Assembly (NCBI GenBank): GCA_964414555.1
Contig: CAYPWW010000053.1
Location: 1-18,171 of the forward strand
Reading direction: 5' to 3'
Length of the DNA: 18,171 nt
Source: Litorimonas sp964414555
GTDB lineage: Bacteria; Pseudomonadota; Alphaproteobacteria; Caulobacterales; Maricaulaceae
The notes beneath the pieces were generated by a model. That model was not told the origin of the DNA. It saw only the letters and a program-made list of their open reading frames with translations, and did not search any database. Position numbers and translations under genes: made by a program. Positions 5,873-13,440 of the stretch are shown one piece after another (position 1 is the first letter of the stretch; the number at the start of each line of letters is the position of its first letter).

Positions 5873-6664
5873 ATGGCTAAAGCACCCGTCGCCACAAATC
5901 AGGTTTCCGTTTCTGGAAATGTGATGTTTTACGAAAATCCGGTTCCGTTGAGCAAGGACAAGCACGAAAAATTCGGCGTCAAACAAGTCGGCCGTCCGTT
6001 CGACTTTATGAAGACGCAGCACTTCTTGCCACTGACAGCGCCAGAATTTGGCTCGGCCGCCGCGTCTGTCCCGATTATATTTGCAGGCGAAGAGCGTTCG
6101 CCTCTTGCCGTTATGGGCATCCGGTCCGGCGAAAACCTCTTTGTCACGGCCGAAGGCCAATTCGAGCAAGACTTCTACATGCCGGCTTTTGCCCGTCGCT
6201 ATCCTTTCGTACTGGCAGGTGACGAAGCGAATGACCGCTTTGTTGTCTGTGTTGACGAAGCCGCAGAATGTGTGACCAGCAAAAAGCCAGAGCAGATGTT
6301 CTTTGAGAAAGACGACACGTCGAACTACACAAAAGAGGCGTTCCAATTCCTGCAGAGCTTTGAGCGGGATCGTCAGACAACGGCGCAAATGGTTCAGGTG
6401 TTCAAAGACCTCGACCTGTTCGAGCCGAAGGAAATGAACTTCCAAGGCAATAACGCGGATGGTTCGCTGGCTGAAAAGCAAAAGATCGCCGATTACTTCG
6501 CTGTGTCGGAAGACAAGCTGAAAGCACTCCCAGCCGAGAAGCTGGCCGAGTTTTCGCAAAATGGCTACCTCGCCGTCGCCTATGCGCATCTCGTGTCGCT
6601 CGCCAACTGGCAGCGTCTCGTGAACATGACGCTGCGCCGCGCAAGTGATGAGCAATCCGCGTAA
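5873..6664 (+). CDS. SapC family protein
   Basis: A 263-residue protein matching the SapC family (PF07277), named after a surface-array-associated protein but of unproven function in alphaproteobacteria. Family hallmarks visible are FDFMKTQHFLPLTAPEFGSAAASVPIIF near residues 40-70, the segment GENLFV near residue 88, and the motif YMPAFARRYPFVLAG near residues 100-114. The C-terminal third is helical and charged. No signal peptide or membrane segment is seen, so secretion, if any, would need a dedicated route. It stands alone: upstream it is divergent from zur, and downstream a strong terminator closes the unit. In relatives such genes often sit beside TonB-dependent receptors and carbohydrate genes, which are not present here. 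Confidence 0.88.
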   Translation: MAKAPVATNQVSVSGNVMFYENPVPLSKDKHEKFGVKQVGRPFDFMKTQHFLPLTAPEFGSAAASVPIIFAGEERSPLAVMGIRSGENLFVTAEGQFEQDFYMPAFARRYPFVLAGDEANDRFVVCVDEAAECVTSKKPEQMFFEKDDTSNYTKEAFQFLQSFERDRQTTAQMVQVFKDLDLFEPKEMNFQGNNADGSLAEKQKIADYFAVSEDKLKALPAEKLAEFSQNGYLAVAYAHLVSLANWQRLVNMTLRRASDEQSA

Positions 6665-6689
6665 GCGTTACGCAATATCAAACGATCGA

Positions 6690-6720
6690 CCCGTCAGCGC
6701 ACACCGCTGGCGGGTTTTTT
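6690..6720 (+). terminator. Intrinsic terminator after the SapC-family gene
   Basis: A 10-bp stem, CCCGTCAGCG pairing with CGCTGGCGGG (one G-T wobble), has a 5-base loop and is followed directly by six T. It ends 26 bases after the SapC-family stop codon. It is the clearest rho-independent terminator in the window and shows that the gene is a separate transcription unit. Confidence 0.92.
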
Positions 6721-6776
6721 ATTGAGCGGGCCTCATTTCCGGCGCAAGTATAAGCAAAGCCAATAGAAAGTCCGCC

Positions 6777-8636
6777 ATGTCCCTCTCCCGCCGCCGTCTC
6801 TTGCAATCCGCTTCCGCTCTGGGGGTGATGGGTTTGGCGGGGTGTTCCGCAGATAGCGTCGAAACGATTGAGGCTGTGAGCACATCTTCCGCTGATGCTG
6901 GCGCGTCTGCGACCTTGGACCGCGCGAAAGATTTCATGGTGCGTGCCTATCCCGAAACGGCCAGCTCGCTCGGCATTGATACGGGCGATCTTGCCTCTCT
7001 GAAAGCGCAGCTGACGGACCGCTCGATTGCGGGACAGGCGGCGATTGAACAGCAAGTGCGTACACTCGCAAAAGACCTCAACGCGATCAAAACATCGGAT
7101 TTGAACGCGGGTCTCGCTCTGGATGTTGAGGTGGTATCCAGCGTTTTTGAGACGGCGACGGACGGCTTCGATACGCCTTACGGCGATGTGGCGCTGCTGA
7201 ATTATAACTGGTCCTATCGCAACGCGCCCTATGCCGTTGCGCAAAATACCGGGGCCTTCATCGAATTGCCCAGCTTCCTCGATGCCAGCCATTCCATCAC
7301 ATCGGCCGGCGATGTGGAAAGCTATCTCGCGCGCATGACATCCTATGCGGAACAGCTCGACGGCGAAACGGAACGTGTCATCCGCGATGGAGAACGCGGC
7401 GTGATCTTGCCGGACTTCCTAATGGAAAAGACGCTCGGTCAATTAAAAGGCGCGCGCCAACGCGACCCTGCCAGCTGGGGTCTGGTGACGTCTGTTGCAA
7501 CGCGCGGCGAACCCTATGGCAGTTTTGGCGAGGCAGCCGCCGCGATTGCGCGCGATCAAGTCGGGCCAGCCTTGGACCGCCAAATCGCGGCACTGGAAGC
7601 ACTCGCACCAAAAGCCTCATCAAAGGCAGGTGTGTGGGCGCTGCCAGATGGCGACGCCTATTATGATTGGAATATCCGCGCCAGCACGACGACGAATATG
7701 TCCGCCGATGAGGTCCATCAAATGGGCCTCGAAGAGCTAGCCGACCTGCAAGCACGCATGGAGCCGATCCTGCAATCCGTCGGTTATACGACAGGGTCTG
7801 TCGGTGAACGGATGAGCGCGCTGGGCAAGGACCCTCGCTATCATTTCAAGCCGGGTGATCCGGGCCGTGCAGAAATCATGACATTCATCGAAGACGCCAT
7901 CACCGACATTCGCGCGCGTATGCCGCAAGCGTTTGAGACGCTCGTGCCGGGCTATCTGGAAGTCACGCGTATCTCGCCCGAAGTCGAGGCAGGTGCGCCG
8001 GGGGCCTATGGCGGGGCAGGCTCGATCGACGGGACACAGCCGGGACATTTCTGGATCAACCTGCGCAGCACGGATTTGCACAATAAATTCAATCTCGCGG
8101 ACCTCACCTATCACGAAGCGATTCCTGGCCATGTCTGGCAGGGCGAATATGCGTTCAAACAAAGCCCGCTCCGGTCCATGCTGGCCTTTAACGCTTATTC
8201 CGAGGGCTGGGCACTTTACGCCCAGCAGATCGCGGATGAGCTCGGCGTCTATGATGACTTCCCCGTCGGGCGGTTGGGTTATCTGCAATCTTTGGCGTTT
8301 CGCGCGTGTCGCTTGGTCGTCGACTCTGGCCTGCACGCCAAGCGTTGGAGTCGCGAGGAAGCGAACCAATGGTTCGTCGAAAACAACGGATCTAACCCTG
8401 AAGAAGTCCGCGGCGAAGTTGACCGCTACTGCGCATGGCCGGGCCAAGCGCTGGGCTATAAGGTTGGCCACAGCGCGATCAATCGCCTGCGCTCCAATGC
8501 TAAAGCCGAACTGGGCAATAAGTTTGATTATCGTCGCTTTAACGACGCGCTCGTCCTCGGTGGTTCTGTGCCAATGACCGTGCTGGGGCGTGTGATCGAC
8601 GGATACATCGCGCGGGAAAGCGCACAGTCTCTTTGA
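6777..8636 (+). CDS. DUF885 family metallopeptidase-like lipoprotein, Tat signal
   Basis: A 619-residue DUF885-family protein (PF05960), probably a zinc-dependent peptidase or carboxypeptidase acting in the periplasm. The N-terminus holds a twin-arginine motif (SRRRLLQ, residues 4-10) and then a lipobox LAGC with Cys23. It should therefore be exported folded by Tat, possibly with its metal already bound, and then lipidated. The family zinc motif is YHEAIPGH (His446, Glu447, His452), followed by the second conserved motif YSEGWALYAQQ (Glu476, likely third ligand). The length is normal for the family. Its start follows the intrinsic terminator by 56 bases, so it has its own promoter, which I could not pin down. 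The natural substrate is unknown. The enzyme assignment rests on fold and motifs, not on biochemistry. Confidence 0.9.
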   Translation: MSLSRRRLLQSASALGVMGLAGCSADSVETIEAVSTSSADAGASATLDRAKDFMVRAYPETASSLGIDTGDLASLKAQLTDRSIAGQAAIEQQVRTLAKDLNAIKTSDLNAGLALDVEVVSSVFETATDGFDTPYGDVALLNYNWSYRNAPYAVAQNTGAFIELPSFLDASHSITSAGDVESYLARMTSYAEQLDGETERVIRDGERGVILPDFLMEKTLGQLKGARQRDPASWGLVTSVATRGEPYGSFGEAAAAIARDQVGPALDRQIAALEALAPKASSKAGVWALPDGDAYYDWNIRASTTTNMSADEVHQMGLEELADLQARMEPILQSVGYTTGSVGERMSALGKDPRYHFKPGDPGRAEIMTFIEDAITDIRARMPQAFETLVPGYLEVTRISPEVEAGAPGAYGGAGSIDGTQPGHFWINLRSTDLHNKFNLADLTYHEAIPGHVWQGEYAFKQSPLRSMLAFNAYSEGWALYAQQIADELGVYDDFPVGRLGYLQSLAFRACRLVVDSGLHAKRWSREEANQWFVENNGSNPEEVRGEVDRYCAWPGQALGYKVGHSAINRLRSNAKAELGNKFDYRRFNDALVLGGSVPMTVLGRVIDGYIARESAQSL

Positions 8637-8754
8637 CATAAACAACGGACGCTTGGGACCTCCATGGGCCTGCTCGCCCTAAGCTGATGCACAATCACGT
8701 GAGGGAGTGACGCTGCGCATCGCTTTGTTAAGCCTCACCCGCTAATGGGTTGCC

Positions 8755-10803
8755 ATGATAAGAGCATTGCTACTTACGATCCTTCTTTGGTTGAGTGCCG
8801 GTCTGGCGCAGGCGCGCGAGAGCTTGCCCGTCGATACGGGTGTGACAGAGCTCTCGCTGGTGTCCGACTTTGACACCGTTGCGCCGGGGCAGTCGCTGAC
8901 GGTTCTGTTGCGGATGCAGTTAGAAGGCGACTGGTATACCTATTGGCGAAATCCGGGCGACAGCGGTGAGCCCGTGCGCATTGATTGGGACTTGCCAGAG
9001 GGCGTTAACGTGGGACCGATCCAATGGCCTGCACCCAAGCATAAATGGACCGGACCGATTGCGTCCTATGCCTTGGCCGGTGACGTCTTTTTGCCTGTCA
9101 GTTTTACAGTCGCAGAAGATGTGACCGCGCCGACAATTCGCTTAGTGGGCAAGGCCTATTATCTCGTGTGTGACACGCTTTGCGTACCGGAAGACGGCGA
9201 AGTCTCGCTGGTTCTGGGGGTCGGAGCCGCAGAAGAAAATCCGCGTGATGCTGCCCGCGTCGCCGCCGCGCTGGACGCGATTCCAAAAACTGTTGGTGCG
9301 CGCGGACATATGTCCCGCGACGGTGATCGTGTCGTGTTCGATCTTGCTGATTTACCGAGCGGCTTGGACGGCCCAACGCTTTATCCGCATGACAACCCGC
9401 TGATCGCCCATTCTCAGCCTGTGAACATGATCACGGGCACGGATGGTTTGCGCTTTTCTGCTGAACCCGGATGGGGCTGGGACGAAGACGAAACGAAGGC
9501 GACGGCCGTGACGGTTGTCCAGTCTGACGGCTCGGCGTTTGTTGTACCCTTGGAGGATGCGCCCGTTGATATTGGCGATATTGTGTCAGGCGCCGCCAGT
9601 GGCGGTGGCACGGCCAGCCCGCTTGGCCTTTGGGCGGCAATTTTCGGCGCCTTTCTTGGTGGGTTGGTCCTCAACCTCATGCCTTGTGTCTTTCCGATTA
9701 TTTCGCTGAAGGCGCTCTCACTGGCCAAGACGGCGCATGGTGATCGCGGGGCCGTTCGGCGTGCGGGCTGGGCGTATACGCTTGGCGTTTTGGTTAGCGT
9801 GTTGGCGCTTGCCGCTGTTATCATCGGCCTCAAAGCTGCTGGCACGACGATTGGCTGGGGGTTCCAGCTGCAATCGCCTTGGCTGGTCGCGACGCTGGCG
9901 CTGTTGCTCTTTGCGATCGGGCTGAACCTATTAGGCGTTTATGAGATCGGTGGGCGTTTGCAGAATATTGGTTCTGGCACCGCCGCACGCGCCTCTGCGC
10001 GCAATCCTTTCCTCGGGAGCTTCCTCACAGGTGTGCTGGCAGTCGTCGTCGCGACGCCCTGTACAGCGCCGTTCATGGCGGGCGCGATTGGATATGCCTT
10101 GGCCAGCCCAGCCATTTTGACATTGCTCGTTTTCTTTGCGCTTGGACTTGGTTTTGCGCTGCCGTTTCTGTTGGTCGCTTATGTGCCGGGGCTGTTGTCT
10201 CGCTTGCCAAAGCCAGGGGCTTGGATGGAAACCTTCCGGCAATTCCTCGCCTTTCCAATGTTCGCCGCCGCGATTTGGTTGGTCTGGGTGCTGACCCTAC
10301 AGGCTGGAGAAACGGGCTTACTAAAACTGCTGGGTGCGGGTTTATTGTTTTGCTTCGGGATCTGGCTGATGCGCCGGACGGGCACGTTCGCCAAATGGGC
10401 TGGCGTGGCCGCGCTGCTCTTTGCGCTCTGGTTACCGCTGAGCGTGAAGCCACAATCTGCATCAGAGATTTCCACGCAAAGCTGGTCGCCTGAACGCGTC
10501 ACAGCTTTACAAGCCGAAGGCAAAACCGTCTTTGTTGATTTCACCGCGGCCTGGTGTGTGACCTGTAAAGTCAATGAGTTGGGCGTGTTAAAAAGCGCGC
10601 GCACGGCTGAATTATTTGCCCAGACAAATACGGAATTCTTGATCGCCGATTGGACGAACCGTGACGAGCTGATTGCAAAAGAACTCGCGCGCTATGACCG
10701 TGCGGGCGTTCCGCTTTACCTCGTGTTCAAACCGGGTGATGCGCGCGGGCAGGTGCTGCCGCAAGTGCTCAGCTATGACATCCTAAAGTATGCGCTGGAG
10801 TAG
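8755..10803 (+). CDS. dsbD: Protein-disulfide reductase DsbD-type, full length
   Basis: A 682-residue inner-membrane protein that carries electrons from cytoplasmic thioredoxin to periplasmic partners. The parts in order are: a signal peptide ending near AQA (residue 20); a periplasmic N-terminal domain with Cys139 and Cys143 (VCDTLC); a membrane domain of about eight helices from residue 293, with the redox cysteines Cys311 (LMPCVFP) and Cys436 (ATPCTAPF); and a C-terminal periplasmic thioredoxin domain with the WCVTC centre (Cys601, Cys604). All three redox pairs are present, so electron relay should be complete. The N-terminal domain has CxxxC spacing and resembles the ScsB/DsbD group of alphaproteobacteria, so the partner proteins may differ from E. 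coli. It appears monocistronic. I see no convincing promoter or ribosome site upstream of ATG 8755. The gene ends 10 bases before a convergent gene. Confidence 0.93.
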   Translation: MIRALLLTILLWLSAGLAQARESLPVDTGVTELSLVSDFDTVAPGQSLTVLLRMQLEGDWYTYWRNPGDSGEPVRIDWDLPEGVNVGPIQWPAPKHKWTGPIASYALAGDVFLPVSFTVAEDVTAPTIRLVGKAYYLVCDTLCVPEDGEVSLVLGVGAAEENPRDAARVAAALDAIPKTVGARGHMSRDGDRVVFDLADLPSGLDGPTLYPHDNPLIAHSQPVNMITGTDGLRFSAEPGWGWDEDETKATAVTVVQSDGSAFVVPLEDAPVDIGDIVSGAASGGGTASPLGLWAAIFGAFLGGLVLNLMPCVFPIISLKALSLAKTAHGDRGAVRRAGWAYTLGVLVSVLALAAVIIGLKAAGTTIGWGFQLQSPWLVATLALLLFAIGLNLLGVYEIGGRLQNIGSGTAARASARNPFLGSFLTGVLAVVVATPCTAPFMAGAIGYALASPAILTLLVFFALGLGFALPFLLVAYVPGLLSRLPKPGAWMETFRQFLAFPMFAAAIWLVWVLTLQAGETGLLKLLGAGLLFCFGIWLMRRTGTFAKWAGVAALLFALWLPLSVKPQSASEISTQSWSPERVTALQAEGKTVFVDFTAAWCVTCKVNELGVLKSARTAELFAQTNTEFLIADWTNRDELIAKELARYDRAGVPLYLVFKPGDARGQVLPQVLSYDILKYALE

Positions 10804-10813
10804 CTATTCAGAT

Positions 10814-11047
10814 TTACTCTGCGGCGAGTTTCACCGACGGCTCATCGGGCTCATAGACCAGAATATCGGCGGGCTGACAGTCTAGCTCTCGGCACAAAGC
10901 CTCTAGCGTCGAAAAACGCACGGCTCGGGCTTTCCCCGTCTTCAAGATCGACAGGTTCGCCAGCGTAATGCCGACCCGTGTCGCCAGTTCCGTCAGCGAC
11001 ATTTTCCGGTCCAGAAGGACTCGGTCGAGATTGACTTTAATCGCCAT
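10814..11047 (-). CDS. Small XRE-family (YozG-like) transcriptional regulator
   Basis: A 77-residue protein consisting almost entirely of a helix-turn-helix of the Cro/C1 type: LTELATRVGITLANLSILKTGKAR (about residues 18-41), then FSTLEALCRELDCQPADILVY. This matches the short YozG-like regulators regularly found next to DUF2975 membrane proteins. I chose ATG at 11047, which overlaps the stop of the upstream DUF2975 gene by one base (TAATG). The longer open frame to 11134 would overlap that gene and is not supported. It probably regulates its own operon. A toxin-antitoxin-like role has no support here. Confidence 0.88.
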   Translation of the reverse strand: MAIKVNLDRVLLDRKMSLTELATRVGITLANLSILKTGKARAVRFSTLEALCRELDCQPADILVYEPDEPSVKLAAE

Positions 11048-11574
11048 TAGATCGTCAGCTCTTGTTCTGCGCGTAGGGCCGCGCCGTGGCGGAAAGCCTC
11101 TGAAATTGTCGCGATGACAAAAATGAAAAACCAAGTCCCGACCCGAATATCAATGCCGGGCTCAACACCGTTCAGCGCCGGCGCGGTCAGAGCATGTACC
11201 GTCATGCGGAATATCTCGCTGGCGGCAATAATGACCCAGATACGCCTTAGTCGCGCGACATTTTCCGGCAAGAATGGATCGCCGTGAATAACGCTTTCAA
11301 CAACGGATTTCAGCAAGCGTAAAACCCAGAACCAGCTGGCAGCGATAATCGCCGTACCAAGACAGGCCCACATAACGGGAAAGGCTGCGCCAGCGACGCC
11401 ATTATCCGCCAGAAAATCATCGCGTAATCCGTTGGGCACGATCATTAAGGCGGCTGCGATCAACATGACGAGACAGGCCAAAGCCATCACGATCATGCCA
11501 ACGCTCAACAGCAGCGAGAGCGCGCGCGTCATAGGCGAACGTCCAGTCTCGGTCAGGGTCGCGGAAAGGTCCAT
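11047..11574 (-). CDS. DUF2975 family membrane protein
   Basis: An inner-membrane protein of about 175 residues with four hydrophobic segments, matching the DUF2975 family by topology, by the motif pattern HGDPFLPENVARLRRIW (a cytoplasmic loop), and by the paired HTH gene that follows with a one-base overlap. The function is not known. The regulator pairing suggests a membrane sensor or effector controlled by the small HTH. The start is uncertain: ATG 11574 has no Shine-Dalgarno sequence but lies 7 bases from a TATCAA box, and ATG 11532 (starting MTRALSLLL), just before the first membrane helix, is the alternative. It is divergent from rdgB with 72 bases between starts. Confidence 0.82.
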   Translation of the reverse strand: MDLSATLTETGRSPMTRALSLLLSVGMIVMALACLVMLIAAALMIVPNGLRDDFLADNGVAGAAFPVMWACLGTAIIAASWFWVLRLLKSVVESVIHGDPFLPENVARLRRIWVIIAASEIFRMTVHALTAPALNGVEPGIDIRVGTWFFIFVIATISEAFRHGAALRAEQELTI

Positions 11575-11580
11575 GCCATA

Positions 11581-11608
11581 TTGATAAACAATAATGCCGC
11601 AGATGCAA
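11581..11608 (-). promoter_or_regulatory. Weak candidate promoter for the DUF2975-HTH operon
   Basis: On the minus strand TTGCAT, a 16-base spacer and TATCAA could act as -35 and -10 elements. Transcription would begin at or near ATG 11574, giving a leaderless message. Matches to consensus are poor (3/6 and 4/6), so this is tentative. Confidence 0.22.
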
Positions 11609-11646
11609 GTGTTGCGGTGCAGAGGTGGGGTGTCTAAGCGCAGTCC

Positions 11647-12288
11647 ATGACACAGAAGACCCTCGCTCCTGGAACACGTATCGTTGTGGCGTCTCATAAC
11701 GCTGGCAAGGTCCGCGAAATTCGTGATTTGCTCGCACCCTTTGGTCTGGAGGCCATTAGCGCGGCAGAATTGAACTTGCCAGAGCCGGATGAGACAGAAA
11801 TGACCTTTGCTGGGAATGCGCGGCTAAAGGCCGTGGCCGCCGCCACGGCTGCTGGCCTGCCCGCCCTGTCCGATGACAGCGGCTTGGCCGTTGATGCGCT
11901 CGACGGAGAACCCGGCATTTACGCCGCGCGCTGGGCGGAGCTGCCCAAGATTGAGGTCGAGACCTATGGCGTGCGCCGCGATTTCGACATGGCGATGTGG
12001 CATGTGAATGATCGTTTGGGCGACACCGATAATCGCCGCGCGCGCTTCATCTGTGCGCTGTGTCTGGCTTGGCCAGATGGGACCACAGAGGTCTATGAGG
12101 GAACATGCGAAGGCGAGATGATCTGGCCTCCGCGCGGGGATCTCGGATTTGGCTATGACGCCATGTTCCGCATGTTGGGCGATGATAAAACCTTTGCTGA
12201 AATCTCTCCCGAGGCCAAACATGCGAAATCCCACCGCGCGGTTGCCTTTGAGAAATTTCTGAAAGACCAGTTCGCGGATGCCCACTAG
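11647..12288 (+). CDS. rdgB: XTP/dITP pyrophosphatase (RdgB/HAM1 family)
   Basis: A 213-residue cytoplasmic enzyme that hydrolyses non-canonical purine nucleoside triphosphates (XTP, dITP, ITP) to monophosphate and pyrophosphate, keeping deaminated bases out of DNA and RNA. Family motifs are all present: the phosphate-binding SHNAGK near the N-terminus (Ser16, Asn18, Lys21), LSDDSGL with Asp76 and Asp77, PGIYAARWA, GFGYDAMF (residues 167-174) and the C-terminal SHRAVAF. The length is standard. It overlaps the start of hemW by 11 bases, the same gene order as enterobacterial yggV-yggW, so the two are co-transcribed. Confidence 0.95.
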   Translation: MTQKTLAPGTRIVVASHNAGKVREIRDLLAPFGLEAISAAELNLPEPDETEMTFAGNARLKAVAAATAAGLPALSDDSGLAVDALDGEPGIYAARWAELPKIEVETYGVRRDFDMAMWHVNDRLGDTDNRRARFICALCLAWPDGTTEVYEGTCEGEMIWPPRGDLGFGYDAMFRMLGDDKTFAEISPEAKHAKSHRAVAFEKFLKDQFADAH

Positions 12289-13435
12289 CAGACAGAGTGA
12301 GCGCGAGCCACTCGCGATTTATCTGCATTGGCCCTATTGCGCGCGCATCTGCCCCTATTGCGATTTTAACGTCTATAAGCAGCGGACCGATGACAGTCTT
12401 GTTGGGGCGATACGTGCGGACCTCTCGCAGTGGCGCGATCTGACAGGTCCGCGACAGGTGACATCTATCCATTTTGGCGGCGGGACGCCCTCGCTTTTGC
12501 CAGTGGATGATATCGCGCAAATCCTGCGCGAAATTTCTGATCTGTGGGATATGGCGGCGCCCGTAGAAACGGCGCTGGAAGCCAATCCGGCGGATGCCGA
12601 TGCTGAAAAATGGGCAGGCTATGCTGCGGCGGGTATCAACCGCCTTTCTCTGGGCGTTCAGAGCTTTCATGACCCCGCCTTAAAACAGCTGGGCCGCGAT
12701 CATGACGGCGCGATGGCGACGCGTGCAGTGACGTTGGCGATGGAGGTTTTCCCGTCTGTTTCTGCGGACCTTATTTTTGGGTGGGCTGGACAAAGCGAAG
12801 CGCAATTAGATCGGGATTTGGATATCTTATTGACATCGGGCGTGCCGCATATTTCGACCTATCAATTGACGGTCGAACCAGGGACAGCTTTCGCTCGAGC
12901 CGAGGCGAGGGGCCTTGCCCGCAGCGTTGATGTGGATCAATCCGCTGGGCTTTATGACCGTGTGAGAGATCGCCTAATCGCGGCAGGATTTGATCATTAT
13001 GAAGTGTCGAACTTCGCGAAACCCCATCATCGCTCCCAACATAATCTCGCCTATTGGCGCGGCGTAGATTACGTCGGCGTCGGCCCCGGCGCACATGGTC
13101 GCGTCACAGTCGCGGGAGAGCGCCGCGCGACAGTCGCGCATTTGCGGCCTGACGCTTACACCGAAGCCGTAGCGGCGTCCGGTTCCGGAATCGAGACGAC
13201 CGAAATTTTGTCACCCGATGGCTGGGCCGAGGAATATGTCCTGATGGGCCTTCGCATTGATGAAGGCATCTCTTTACAGCGCTATGCGCAGATCGCGGGA
13301 CGGTCTTTGGACAGTGAAGAAATGACGGCCCTCATCGCGGATGGCTATCTGGCTCAGGCCGGCGACCGCTTTTACGCGACTGCCGCTGGACGCATGGTGC
13401 TCAACGCCGTCACTGAACGCTTGCTCTTGGGCTGA
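12278..13435 (+). CDS. hemW: Radical SAM heme chaperone HemW
   Basis: A 385-residue radical SAM protein of the HemN/HemW family. The iron-sulfur cluster motif is CARICPYCDF (Cys21, Cys25, Cys28) with no fourth Cys one residue later. That separates HemW, which binds and hands over heme, from the true oxygen-independent coproporphyrinogen oxidase HemN. The SAM-binding GGGTPS follows at residues 67-72, and the HemW-type C-terminal domain is present. ATG 12278 lies inside the end of rdgB and gives a normal N-terminus just before the IYLHWPYC strand. The gene ends 5 bases before the convergent LpoA-like gene. Many genomes annotate such genes as coproporphyrinogen oxidase, which would be less accurate. 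Confidence 0.93.
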   Translation: MPTSRQSEREPLAIYLHWPYCARICPYCDFNVYKQRTDDSLVGAIRADLSQWRDLTGPRQVTSIHFGGGTPSLLPVDDIAQILREISDLWDMAAPVETALEANPADADAEKWAGYAAAGINRLSLGVQSFHDPALKQLGRDHDGAMATRAVTLAMEVFPSVSADLIFGWAGQSEAQLDRDLDILLTSGVPHISTYQLTVEPGTAFARAEARGLARSVDVDQSAGLYDRVRDRLIAAGFDHYEVSNFAKPHHRSQHNLAYWRGVDYVGVGPGAHGRVTVAGERRATVAHLRPDAYTEAVAASGSGIETTEILSPDGWAEEYVLMGLRIDEGISLQRYAQIAGRSLDSEEMTALIADGYLAQAGDRFYATAAGRMVLNAVTERLLLG

Positions 13436-13440
13436 GCGGG

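Noticed and set aside
5810..6655. 281-codon minus-strand open frame
   Set aside because: It is entirely opposite the SapC-family gene, which has clear family motifs; no ribosome site and no recognisable domain.
7737..8645. 302-codon minus-strand open frame
   Set aside because: It mirrors the DUF885 gene including the zinc motif region and shows no recognisable domain.
8651..8684. Imperfect hairpin GCTTGGG/CCCTAAGC after the DUF885 gene
   Set aside because: Seven pairs with a bulge and a 19-base loop and no T-run; too weak to call a terminator.
8699..8738. GTGAGG...CCTCAC inverted repeat before the dsbD gene
   Set aside because: Only six pairs separated by 28 bases; could be chance and has no known binding-site pattern.
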